Shown: piece after piece, positions 1-5,421 of the stretch | Layout of the letters: each line of letters opens with the position of its first letter | Position numbering within the stretch: position 1 is the stretch's first letter | Assembly (NCBI GenBank): GCA_024398815.1 | Contig: JAKSIL010000030.1 | Coordinates: forward strand, 1 to 33,079 | Direction of reading: 5' to 3' | DNA length: 33,079 nucleotides | Origin: Fibrobacter sp. | GTDB taxonomy: Bacteria; Fibrobacterota; Fibrobacteria; Fibrobacterales; Fibrobacteraceae | The notes under the pieces: generated by a model | The model's database searches: none | What the model was told of the DNA's origin: nothing | What the model saw: only the letters and a program-made list of their open reading frames with translations | Translations under genes and position numbers: made by a program

Positions 1-157
1 CCTGGACGTATTTTGTTTCACCTCTGTTGCTACTGTTGCAGGCGCCCAGTTCGTAAATGCTGGAAACGGAAGAATCGTTTGGTGCAGATGATGACGAATC
101 GTCAGAGCATGCAACAAAAAATGCTATAAGGACTGCTGTAAGGAATTGTTTCTTCAT
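1..157 (-). CDS. Lipoprotein, 5' part only (cut by window edge)
   Basis: The reading frame starts at the ATG at 157 and runs off the left edge, so only 52 residues are visible. The protein begins MKKQFLTAVLIAFFVAC, a lipoprotein signal peptide with lipobox FVAC (Cys17), then DDSSSSAPNDSSVSS, a Ser/Asp linker of the kind found on Fibrobacter surface lipoproteins. After the linker, ELGACNSSNRGETKYV looks like the start of a Cys-x(n)-Cys-x-x-G-x-W module like those in the 14159-16570 protein. A good Shine-Dalgarno, TAGGAG at 165-170, lies 7 nt before the ATG and supports this start. The gene follows the small lipoprotein at 186-404 by 28 nt and is probably co-transcribed with it. Function unknown; outer-membrane or surface anchoring is inferred from the lipobox. 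Confidence 0.8.
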   Translation of the reverse strand, partial: MKKQFLTAVLIAFFVACSDDSSSSAPNDSSVSSIYELGACNSSNRGETKYVQ

Positions 158-185
158 TTTTTTTCTCCTAAGTTAGGTCGCTTTT

Positions 186-404
186 TTAGTACCAACGGAA
201 GCCCTGGCGCTTCATGCAGTTGCTGACGAAGTCTCCGGTTTCTACGTGGTCTTTGTCTTTTTCGTATTCACACTGGGCGATGGCGTTTTCTGTTTCGTAA
301 TTAGAAACGCCTTCTTTATGCCAACCCGTGGGGGCGGATACGGCGCAAGCGGAAAGCGTGAAAAAAGCTGCCGCTGTAAGAATGGTTGTGATTGTTTTCT
401 TCAT
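186..404 (-). CDS. Small lipoprotein, 72 aa
   Basis: Complete small gene. The N-terminus MKKTITTILTAAAFFTLSAC is a type II signal peptide with lipobox LSAC (Cys20), leaving a mature protein of about 53 residues. The mature part is hydrophilic, with two further cysteines (QCEYEKDK and SNCMKRQGF) that could form a disulfide in the periplasm. The Shine-Dalgarno AAAGGAG lies 5 nt before the ATG. No enzymatic motif is visible and I do not recognise a family; small entericidin-like or envelope-stress lipoproteins are similar only in size and form. The gene is preceded by a promoter and a structured leader RNA (496-703) ending in a terminator about 92 nt upstream, so its expression may depend on readthrough of that terminator. 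Confidence 0.8.
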   Translation of the reverse strand: MKKTITTILTAAAFFTLSACAVSAPTGWHKEGVSNYETENAIAQCEYEKDKDHVETGDFVSNCMKRQGFRWY

Positions 405-495
405 AAAAGCTCCTTTGTTATGGGAATACGCAACCCGTTTGAGCTTATGAATGGCTGGGCGGCCTTTTTTGTGCAGAAATTCTTTTCGTGCAAAT

Positions 496-596
496 AAAAA
501 AAGGCGTGGAGTCGTTCATCGCTTATCTACAGACTGAGGCTCGGCAAAGCCATTACGCATAAATAAACGACAACAACCCACGCCCCAGTGGGACGT
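496..596 (-). terminator. Intrinsic terminator with competing upstream hairpin
   Basis: On the minus strand CCACGCC (584-578) and AACGAC (571-566, in forward reading) pair with GGCGTGG (503-509) and GTCGTT (511-516), followed by seven U residues (502-496). An inner GGC-UUU-GCC hairpin (543-551) caps the structure. The 5' arm of the terminator also pairs in a compact hairpin at 580-596 (seven pairs including one G-U, loop ACU). Because 580-584 cannot be in both, the two folds form a terminator/antiterminator-like switch. Confidence 0.6.
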
Positions 597-609
597 GAGC
601 CGATTGCCA

Positions 610-658
610 CTTATCTTCTGCGTTTGTGAATTTTGCCGATTCCAGTCAAGAAGATAAG
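610..658 (-). repeat. Repeated RNA hairpin, copy B (inside the structured RNA)
   Basis: A perfect 10-bp stem (610-619 with 649-658) encloses 29 nt. The loop holds the 15-nt core GACTGGAATCGGCAA (minus strand, 647-633), which also occurs in copy A at 803-789. From the core's first base to the 3' arm the distance is 28 nt in both copies, while the stem sequences are unrelated. That pattern, same loop and different but still paired stem, points to selection on structure. Confidence 0.65.
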
Positions 659-709
659 AGCAAAGCTCTAAAATCCTGGTCGCGGTTGCCCGCTATGTAA
701 TGTAAAGTA

Positions 710-738
710 AATATATGCAAACGATTTGTTTGTGTCAA
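710..738 (-). promoter_or_regulatory. Sigma70-type promoter of the structured RNA
   Basis: On the minus strand TTGACA (738-733) is followed by a 17-nt spacer and TATATT (715-710). The -35 is perfect and the -10 fits the TAnATT pattern seen elsewhere in the window. The predicted start is the A at about 703. There is no coding frame directly downstream, which is the main reason for proposing an RNA gene or leader here. Confidence 0.75.
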
Positions 739-757
739 TAGCGCTTTTGCTAAAGTT

Positions 758-826
758 GCCGTCTAAGCATCGAAAGTGTGCGCTTTTCTTGCCGATTCCA
801 GTCTGCAATTTCGATGCGAAGACGGC
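758..826 (-). repeat. Repeated RNA hairpin, copy A (3' UTR of the phosphoribosyltransferase gene)
   Basis: Arms GCCGTC (758-763) and GCATCGAAA (767-775) pair with TTTCGATGC (809-817) and GACGGC (821-826), separated by a symmetric 3x3 internal loop: 15 pairs in all. The 33-nt loop contains GACTGGAATCGGCAA (803-789 on the minus strand), identical to copy B. No U tract follows, so this is not a simple terminator. It lies 14 nt after the stop codon of the upstream gene and 20 nt before the -35 of the RNA promoter. Confidence 0.65.
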
Positions 827-840
827 GTTTGGGCGTGGGG

Positions 841-1401
841 TTATGCGTTTATTCCTGTTCGGAAAAGCCGGTCTCCGGTATCGGGCCCCTTGTCGCCGTT
901 TTGGACCTTCACGTCGGAGCCTTTGAACGAATTCTTGGAGATGCGTACTGCGTAAGTCTCCATGGCTTTGAACTTGTCCGTAGCCTTATGGCAAAGAACG
1001 TTGGTCATGACAATTACTTGGCTGGAAATATCCTTCAGGCTTTCGATGGCCTTGAGCATTCCATTTCCGGAATTGACGACGGAGTCAATCAGGAGGACCT
1101 GTTTTCCTCGAAGTTCCGCCTGGTTTTCCTTGAAAAAATCGGGACATGCCTTGTCGTCAAGGAAAAGCGTTGTACAGTCCAAGGTATCCACCACCCCCAT
1201 GGAGAATGGCAGTCCACCTCGCATAAAGCATACAGCGACTGGGTCATGAAAATCTGCTTTATAGGTGGCGGCAAGTTCTTGCCCCAGATGGTAGTGAGCT
1301 TGACGCAGTGCGGCTCCTGTCACGCGGGAGTCGCTTTTGCAGGTGGCGATCAGCTGGTTGATGCCATCGTCGGTTTTGGTTTCGGTCAGTACGTGAATCA
1401 T
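841..1401 (-). CDS. Uracil phosphoribosyltransferase-like protein
   Basis: A 186-aa type I phosphoribosyltransferase. The PRPP-binding loop is VLLIDSVVNSGNG (about residues 102-114), fitting the family pattern of hydrophobic residues, acidic residue and Gly turn. The upstream AVCFMRGGLPFSMGV (56-70) resembles the segment before the flexible loop in Upp. The C-terminal GPDTGDRLFRTG resembles the Upp signature GDAGDRxFGT that binds uracil. It is slightly shorter than typical Upp (about 208 aa), and the PRPP loop has S-V-V-N where Upp usually has acidic/ATG residues, so the base substrate may not be uracil. It is the last gene of the operon: its ATG overlaps the stop of the kinase/HAD gene by 1 nt (TAATG), implying coupled translation. 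The inferred role is transfer of a base to PRPP, or the reverse, in a nucleotide-like pathway. Confidence 0.75.
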   Translation of the reverse strand: MIHVLTETKTDDGINQLIATCKSDSRVTGAALRQAHYHLGQELAATYKADFHDPVAVCFMRGGLPFSMGVVDTLDCTTLFLDDKACPDFFKENQAELRGKQVLLIDSVVNSGNGMLKAIESLKDISSQVIVMTNVLCHKATDKFKAMETYAVRISKNSFKGSDVKVQNGDKGPDTGDRLFRTGINA

Positions 1402-2612
1402 TATACGGCCTCGATGTTCTTGTATTGGATGGGGTTTGCTGCAAATTGCCTGATACTCGTATCGGGATGTCTGTCCAGATATTCCTGGACGGAACCGCGA
1501 ATCTTTCCTGGAGCGTAAAGGATGCCCTGCGATGCGGCCTGCAGCATGTAGATGTCTGCAAGGCTGTCACCGCAGGCGACCACATGGTTGTCCTGGGCCA
1601 GAATTTTTGCCAGGAATCCTTTCGTGAAATCGCAGATGGTGAAACCGAGGTTGCGGTCACTTGCGATAATCCAGTCGGCAAAGTTTTTTTTCCGGTTATT
1701 GTCCCGCCAGATTTCGCCTATGCCCGAAGTAATGCCCACGATGAGATAGCCATCCTTGCGAAGCTCAGCGATTTTTTCCATCACGACGGTATTCATGTGG
1801 TAGTTGCTGGTTGCGGGAAACCTTGGAAACCTGCTGAGTTCGCCGTACTTTTCAAATTGGTACATGGAATAGATGTCCCCGTCAAACAGTTCCCTGACAG
1901 GCGTCAAGTCTTCGCCATTTTCCTTGAAGTAGAGTGCGCCTGTATCTTCGGCGATGATGGTCCTGTCGCAGTCGAAGAGCGCAATTTTATTCGTGCCTGC
2001 GGATGAAGTGTTGCATTGGGCGTGAATGCGGCACAGCTCCGCAAGGCGACTTGCCTGTCGGTAGCCGTTCACGATTTCGTAGTTGGAGTCATACCATTCC
2101 AGAAATTTCAGGACCGAATCAAAATCTGCGTCAAGGACAATGAAATCCTTGTTGAGCGTAAAACAGATGTCTCGAAGTTCGGAGATTTCCTGCTCTTGCC
2201 AGTCGTCAATCTGGGCAGTCGTCAGGTGCGCAAGTCTCTTGTTCTTTTCGGACTGGTTCAGCCTTTCCTTTACCAGCTCGGGTTTTGCCCGCAAGTATAG
2301 GAACGAGTCATAGCATTGTCCATCTGCTTCGGTGAATACAACTTCGTATCCGTTTTCCGTGGGAAAGCAGTAGTGACCATCGGCAAAGAGGTTCTTTTCC
2401 TTGGAAAGCTTTTGGGCATATTCAATGCGGATGGCATCCTTTTCTTGTGCAGAAATTTCCTTGAAATTCTTGCCGAAGGCATGCTGCGCCATGGTGTTTA
2501 GGCTTTTCGAACCCTCGGGGTGTATAAATCCGGAAAATTTTCCGGAAGCAAGTAGGTTCTCGATGAGGGTATCCTTGCCGCAGCAGGAGATTCCGTAGAG
2601 TGCGTATTTCAT
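1401..2612 (-). CDS. P-loop nucleotide kinase / HAD phosphatase fusion
   Basis: 403 aa with two enzyme domains. The N-terminal half (about 1-190) has a Walker A loop GISCCGKDT (7-15) and looks like an AAA_33/dNMP-kinase type P-loop kinase. The C-terminal half (about 207-400) has all four HAD motifs: FDCDRT (D214, D216), ITSG (T295/S296), K331, and GDSLAD (D349, D353), with an inserted cap region. Kinase and phosphatase on one chain would add and remove phosphate on the same or successive intermediates of a nucleoside-like molecule; that is inference. SD AGGAT precedes the ATG by about 6 nt. The gene lies 8 nt after the radical-SAM gene and overlaps the phosphoribosyltransferase gene by 1 nt. 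HAD proteins of this form resemble phosphoserine phosphatase-like and 5'-nucleotidase-like enzymes, so the exact substrate is open. Confidence 0.75.
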   Translation of the reverse strand: MKYALYGISCCGKDTLIENLLASGKFSGFIHPEGSKSLNTMAQHAFGKNFKEISAQEKDAIRIEYAQKLSKEKNLFADGHYCFPTENGYEVVFTEADGQCYDSFLYLRAKPELVKERLNQSEKNKRLAHLTTAQIDDWQEQEISELRDICFTLNKDFIVLDADFDSVLKFLEWYDSNYEIVNGYRQASRLAELCRIHAQCNTSSAGTNKIALFDCDRTIIAEDTGALYFKENGEDLTPVRELFDGDIYSMYQFEKYGELSRFPRFPATSNYHMNTVVMEKIAELRKDGYLIVGITSGIGEIWRDNNRKKNFADWIIASDRNLGFTICDFTKGFLAKILAQDNHVVACGDSLADIYMLQAASQGILYAPGKIRGSVQEYLDRHPDTSIRQFAANPIQYKNIEAV

Positions 2613-2620
2613 ATAGTATC

Positions 2621-3526
2621 CTATTGAAGGTTAAGAGTGTCGTGATAGCATTGTCCATCGGTGCAGGGCGTTATGCGTTCCACCATGTTTTTCTCGATGA
2701 CGTCGATGGAGTCGCGGACGGTTCCTAGTTCGTACTTCCTGTTGCCTACGAACCTTCCGCAAGGGTAAACCTTGCCGTTATCGAAGTAGATGTTGGTACG
2801 TCCCACGCCGCAGAGCCTTCCGTACATAGTGCAGTCGTACTTCCTGGAATTGAACTGCCTCAACGCAAGGTTCCTTGTGCGGGCAAGTTCCATGAAGTTC
2901 TGAAAATCCTCCTTGCCAATGCGCAGATGAGGCGATTCCACATCGACCAGTTTGGAGAAGGTAACCTCCTTGAAGTTCTCCTCGAAAAAATTCAGGACGC
3001 TTTCTGCGTTTCGCAAAGTCTCCCGATGGACCGTGGCGTTGATGGAAGGCGCTTCTCCGAAGGTTTCCCTGTAGAGCTGTATTGATTTCACGACGGTCGA
3101 GTAGCTTCCCTTGCCATTCGCGGTTCTCCTGCAAAGGTCGTGAATTTTTTGGGGCCCATCAAGCGAGAAGCAGAGCTTGATACGTTCCCGGTGTTCAAAA
3201 AAGAACTTGCAGGTGTCTTCCGTGAAAAACATGCCGTTGGAGATGGTGTAGAAATTCAGGCGACCATCTGGATCGATGCGCTCCGCCGTATAGACGATTT
3301 CCTTTATCCGGTCCAAACGCAGCAGGGGCTCGCCGGAGCCTACCAACCCAATCTTGACCCCGGTTTGATTTGCGGATGCGTATTGATGAAAATTGTAGAT
3401 GACCTTCAGTGCGTCCTTGTCGCTGATCTGTTCGACACCGTTCTTGTCGATACGGGTATCGAAATGGCAGTAGGTACAACTGAGTTGACACTTGCTGGAT
3501 AAAGAGATGCAGGACCTATCAATCAT
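2621..3526 (-). CDS. Radical SAM protein with SPASM-like C-terminus
   Basis: 301 aa. The [4Fe-4S]-SAM motif CxxxCxxC is at C13, C17, C20 (KCQLSCTYC) and the GGEP-like SAM-binding strand is GSGEP (63-67). The C-terminal part carries extra cysteines C232, C239, C256, C288 and C293 in a SPASM-like arrangement (…RLCGVG…VYPCGRF…), probably binding one or two auxiliary clusters. SPASM enzymes usually modify peptides or proteins, for example sulfatase maturation and RiPP maturation, but no obvious precursor peptide is encoded beside it. The first eight bases overlap the end of the HTH-PIN-ankyrin gene, and the kinase/HAD gene follows after 8 nt, so the set is one transcription unit. The product is unknown; the neighbours suggest a nucleoside-like or small-molecule substrate. 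Confidence 0.8.
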   Translation of the reverse strand: MIDRSCISLSSKCQLSCTYCHFDTRIDKNGVEQISDKDALKVIYNFHQYASANQTGVKIGLVGSGEPLLRLDRIKEIVYTAERIDPDGRLNFYTISNGMFFTEDTCKFFFEHRERIKLCFSLDGPQKIHDLCRRTANGKGSYSTVVKSIQLYRETFGEAPSINATVHRETLRNAESVLNFFEENFKEVTFSKLVDVESPHLRIGKEDFQNFMELARTRNLALRQFNSRKYDCTMYGRLCGVGRTNIYFDNGKVYPCGRFVGNRKYELGTVRDSIDVIEKNMVERITPCTDGQCYHDTLNLQ

Positions 3527-4766
3527 TGCTGTATTCCTTTTTCATGAGTTCTACTATTTTGCTGTTCTTATTCCTTGCGGCGTATTCCTTTGCGTCTAGG
3601 CCTTCAAAACTGCGAATTCTTGAATCCGTGAGGGGAAGCAGAATTTTTACGCTGTCGTTGTTACCTCTGATACAAGCCTTTATAAGCGCCGTGTAGCCGT
3701 TGGTATCCTGCTGATTGGTGCAGGCCCCCTGCTGGATGAGATACTTGAGAATGTCATTTCTTCCGTGCCACGCCGCCATCATCAAGGCTGTATTGCACTT
3801 GTTCTTGCCTTGGGATTGACAGTCGACTTTGGCGCCATGGCTGATGAGGGCTTCTATCATTTCCGGATTGTCCAGCTGGACTGCGTGGCATATCGGAGGA
3901 AGTCTGTACTTTGCGTTGTCGCACTTGTCGTAATCGATTTCGGGGCAGGTCAACAGGTACTGAAATGTTGGCATGGACTTGTTACGGATGGATTGAATGA
4001 GAGGGGTAAATCCTGTAGTCGGGTCTATGTAGTTTACATCGGTATTCTTGAATTTCTGTTTTTCTGCGGCCTTGATGTCGTCTTTCTTTATGGCGGCATA
4101 GAAGTTTGCCGATAATAACTTATCGTATTCGCTGAAACTGGGAACGAAAAGTTCGTCAAAATCCTTCAAGGTAATAATCTCGAGATTAGGATTAGGACGC
4201 CTTTGTACGATGAGCGGGAAAAAAATGTCTTCGGTCAATAGGTAAACAAAGTTGTTGGAGTAAAACTTGGCGACCTGCTCTGCCGCAAAGATGATTTTCC
4301 TGTCGTTGATTCCGTCAGGCTTCTTTTCATTAGTGATTTTTATACGGCTAGGATTCTTGCTGCGCAGTTTTTCGATAGAGGCCATGGCAAGCCACGCCTG
4401 TTGCCGCCTTTTTCCTCTATCCTTCTGATAGTTCAGTTCCGAGATGACGGTGTCTGGAATGATTATTTTCTCGATGCGTTCATTCTGGAAAATGATATCC
4501 AGGATTGCGGGCCTTCGCAGAATTGCGCTAGTGTCTAGGACGCAAACAAAACCGTTCTTGGGCCTGATTTGCAGGATTTCGTCGGCGCTGGTATTGAATA
4601 CTTCGTGCATCTTTATAAGCTGTTCTGTTGTGGGAAAGCATTTTCCCTGTTCCCAGTTGGAGATGGTAGTGCGGGACGTGCAAAGCCTTTTTGCGAAATC
4701 GTCCTGGGTAAGATTGTTTTGTTTTCTGAGTTCCTGAATTTTTTCTGCTGTCGTATTGCTGGTCAT
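3519..4766 (-). CDS. XRE HTH / PIN nuclease / ankyrin-repeat fusion
   Basis: 415 aa with three parts. Residues 6-66 form an XRE-type helix-turn-helix (LTQDDFAKRLCTSRTTISNWEQG). Residues about 72-190 are a PIN-domain ribonuclease with the expected acidic residues D78 (VLDTSAIL), E110 (VISELNYQ), D155 (INDRKII) and D179 (LLTEDIFF). Residues about 250-410 are ankyrin repeats (NKCNTALMMAAWHGRNDILKYLI and two or three others). The start at 4766 is chosen because AAAGGAG lies 6 nt upstream and the HTH begins right after it; the frame stays open to an ATG at 4868 with no SD. A promoter (4788-4816) and palindromes (4834-4867) just upstream suggest autoregulation. Inferred role: DNA-binding regulator that can also cleave RNA, with the ankyrin part sensing a protein partner. 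Confidence 0.8.
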   Translation of the reverse strand: MTSNTTAEKIQELRKQNNLTQDDFAKRLCTSRTTISNWEQGKCFPTTEQLIKMHEVFNTSADEILQIRPKNGFVCVLDTSAILRRPAILDIIFQNERIEKIIIPDTVISELNYQKDRGKRRQQAWLAMASIEKLRSKNPSRIKITNEKKPDGINDRKIIFAAEQVAKFYSNNFVYLLTEDIFFPLIVQRRPNPNLEIITLKDFDELFVPSFSEYDKLLSANFYAAIKKDDIKAAEKQKFKNTDVNYIDPTTGFTPLIQSIRNKSMPTFQYLLTCPEIDYDKCDNAKYRLPPICHAVQLDNPEMIEALISHGAKVDCQSQGKNKCNTALMMAAWHGRNDILKYLIQQGACTNQQDTNGYTALIKACIRGNNDSVKILLPLTDSRIRSFEGLDAKEYAARNKNSKIVELMKKEYSND

Positions 4767-4787
4767 GGTAAAACTCCTTTGGAAGGA

Positions 4788-4816
4788 AATATCGCTATTG
4801 TTTAAATTCTTGACAA
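4788..4816 (-). promoter_or_regulatory. Promoter of the HTH-PIN-ankyrin operon
   Basis: On the minus strand TTGTCA (4816-4811), a 17-nt spacer and GATATT (4793-4788). The predicted start near 4781 leaves a 15-nt leader holding the AAAGGAG ribosome-binding site. It would let this gene and the three enzymes behind it be expressed separately from the OB-like gene upstream. Confidence 0.5.
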
Positions 4817-4833
4817 TGAAAAAGTTGAAATGT

Positions 4834-4867
4834 CGAAAACTCTTTCGGAGTGTCAGTTTTTCTGACA
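4834..4867. promoter_or_regulatory. Two palindromes upstream of the HTH-PIN promoter (candidate operators)
   Basis: CGAAA-ACTC-TTTCG (4834-4847) and TGTCAG-TTTTT-CTGACA (4851-4867) lie side by side upstream of the -35 box, the second overlapping the end of the OB-like gene. Palindromes of this size at the promoter of an XRE-type regulator are typical operator sites; binding by the encoded HTH is inferred. Confidence 0.45.
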
Positions 4868-4868
4868 T

Positions 4869-5180
4869 TCAAGTGCAAAAAAAAACGATGTTTCTCAGCC
4901 CGATATCGATTTCCAAGCGTTTGACCGCCTTGGTTCCGTAGGCACCCTTGATATAGCGGTAGGGCTCGGCGGAAAAAACGTAACGTTCACCAGCCTGGAG
5001 GGCTGTTCCGTTCAGATGAAATTTTTCCTGCTTGACCCATACGTGGTCCGTCAGGAAATTTCCCCGCTCGTCCATAACGTCTGTCAGGACTGCGACGCTC
5101 ACCTGCGAATTGGTCCTGCCGCAACCGCCGAAACGTGCGGTATAGGAGTGCATTGTCAGTGTTGTTCCGAGATTTCTCAT
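4869..5180 (-). CDS. OB-fold-like small nucleic-acid-binding protein (predicted)
   Basis: 103 aa from the ATG at 5180, chosen because AGAGGTAA lies 6 nt upstream. An in-frame upstream start at 5249 has no such site. The pattern RFGGCGRTN … VLTDVMDERGNFLTDHVWV … F…LQAGERYVFSAEPYRYIKGAYG resembles plasmid- and phage-associated OB-fold proteins that carry 'RFG…TVLLKDVxDExGNxxTDHLWF…GDxVxFxARVxxYxKGYxG'. The resemblance is from memory and only moderately secure. Such folds usually bind single-stranded DNA or RNA. The stop codon lies 102 nt before the start of the HTH-PIN-ankyrin gene on the same strand. It may be the first gene of the operon or a neighbour with its own regulation: GGGACAAAA direct repeats and a palindrome lie upstream. 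Confidence 0.6.
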   Translation of the reverse strand: MRNLGTTLTMHSYTARFGGCGRTNSQVSVAVLTDVMDERGNFLTDHVWVKQEKFHLNGTALQAGERYVFSAEPYRYIKGAYGTKAVKRLEIDIGLRNIVFFCT

Positions 5181-5232
5181 TGTCGTTACCTCTTGTTTTG
5201 TCGTTCTGAAAAGGAATGTAGGTTTGCCAATA

Positions 5233-5278
5233 GGGACAAAAAGGGACAAAACGCCCCAGCCCTTTTTGCATAAAAAGG
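5233..5278. promoter_or_regulatory. Direct repeat and palindrome upstream of the OB-like gene
   Basis: GGGACAAAAA and GGGACAAAAC are head-to-tail copies at 5233-5252, a 10-bp period that puts both on one face of the helix. CCTTTTT-GCAT-AAAAAGG (5261-5278) is a 7-bp-arm palindrome next to them. A weak minus-strand -10 TACATT (5220-5215) follows, so these may be operator sites. No exact -35 could be fixed. Confidence 0.35.
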
Positions 5279-5301
5279 TCCTAGATTTTAGGCCGTATAA
5301 G

Positions 5302-5338
5302 AAAAAAGCCGATATGACTCAGTGGGTCTTATCGGCTT
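5302..5338 (-). terminator. Intrinsic terminator of the three-gene unknown operon
   Basis: On the minus strand AAGCCGATA (5338-5330) pairs with TATCGGCTT (5314-5306) and is followed by six U residues (5307-5302). It lies 84 nt after the stop of the 555-aa gene and separates that operon from the OB-like gene. Confidence 0.8.
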
Positions 5339-5421
5339 AGAATCTAGACAGATGCCTTTGTATTGGCAATAAAAATGTGGTTGCTAAAATTTGGCGTTGT
5401 TGTCTGGGAGGTCTACAAAAT

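Larger units (their letters stand above)
496..703 (-). ncRNA. Candidate structured RNA / attenuating leader, about 208 nt
   Basis: This fills most of the gene-free stretch 405-840. A near-perfect promoter (710-738) predicts a start near 703 and a U-tract terminator ends near 496. Read 5'->3' on the minus strand, the RNA can form a GCGG-GCAA-CCGC tetraloop hairpin, an AGAGC-UUU-GCUCU hairpin, a 10-bp stem (610-619 with 649-658) holding a 28-nt conserved-looking segment, an ACGUCCC-ACU-GGGGCGU hairpin (580-596), and a long terminator hairpin (503-584). The last two share bases 580-584 and are mutually exclusive. It does not match tmRNA, SRP RNA, RNase P RNA or 6S RNA by the motifs I know. It may be a free small RNA or a riboswitch-like leader of the lipoprotein gene at 186-404. 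Confidence 0.6.

Noticed and set aside
496..703. tmRNA, RNase P RNA, SRP RNA or 6S RNA
   Set aside because: No CCA/T-arm end or tag frame, no RNase P core, no GGAA-type SRP loop motif, and the 5' and 3' ends do not pair as in 6S RNA.
758..826. Hairpin A as a rho-independent terminator
   Set aside because: No U tract follows on the minus strand and the loop is 33 nt with a conserved core.
610..826. Integron attC sites or a transposon end
   Set aside because: No recognisable R' / R'' boxes, no integrase or transposase, and no target-site duplication seen.
778..1518. Plus-strand open frame of 246 codons
   Set aside because: Spans the ends of two clearly coding minus-strand genes and covers hairpin A; no homology-like pattern or RBS.
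4767..4868. Longer N-terminus of the HTH-PIN protein from the ATG at 4868
   Set aside because: No ribosome-binding site there, and the extra 34 residues precede the HTH without family likeness; AAAGGAG supports the start at 4766.
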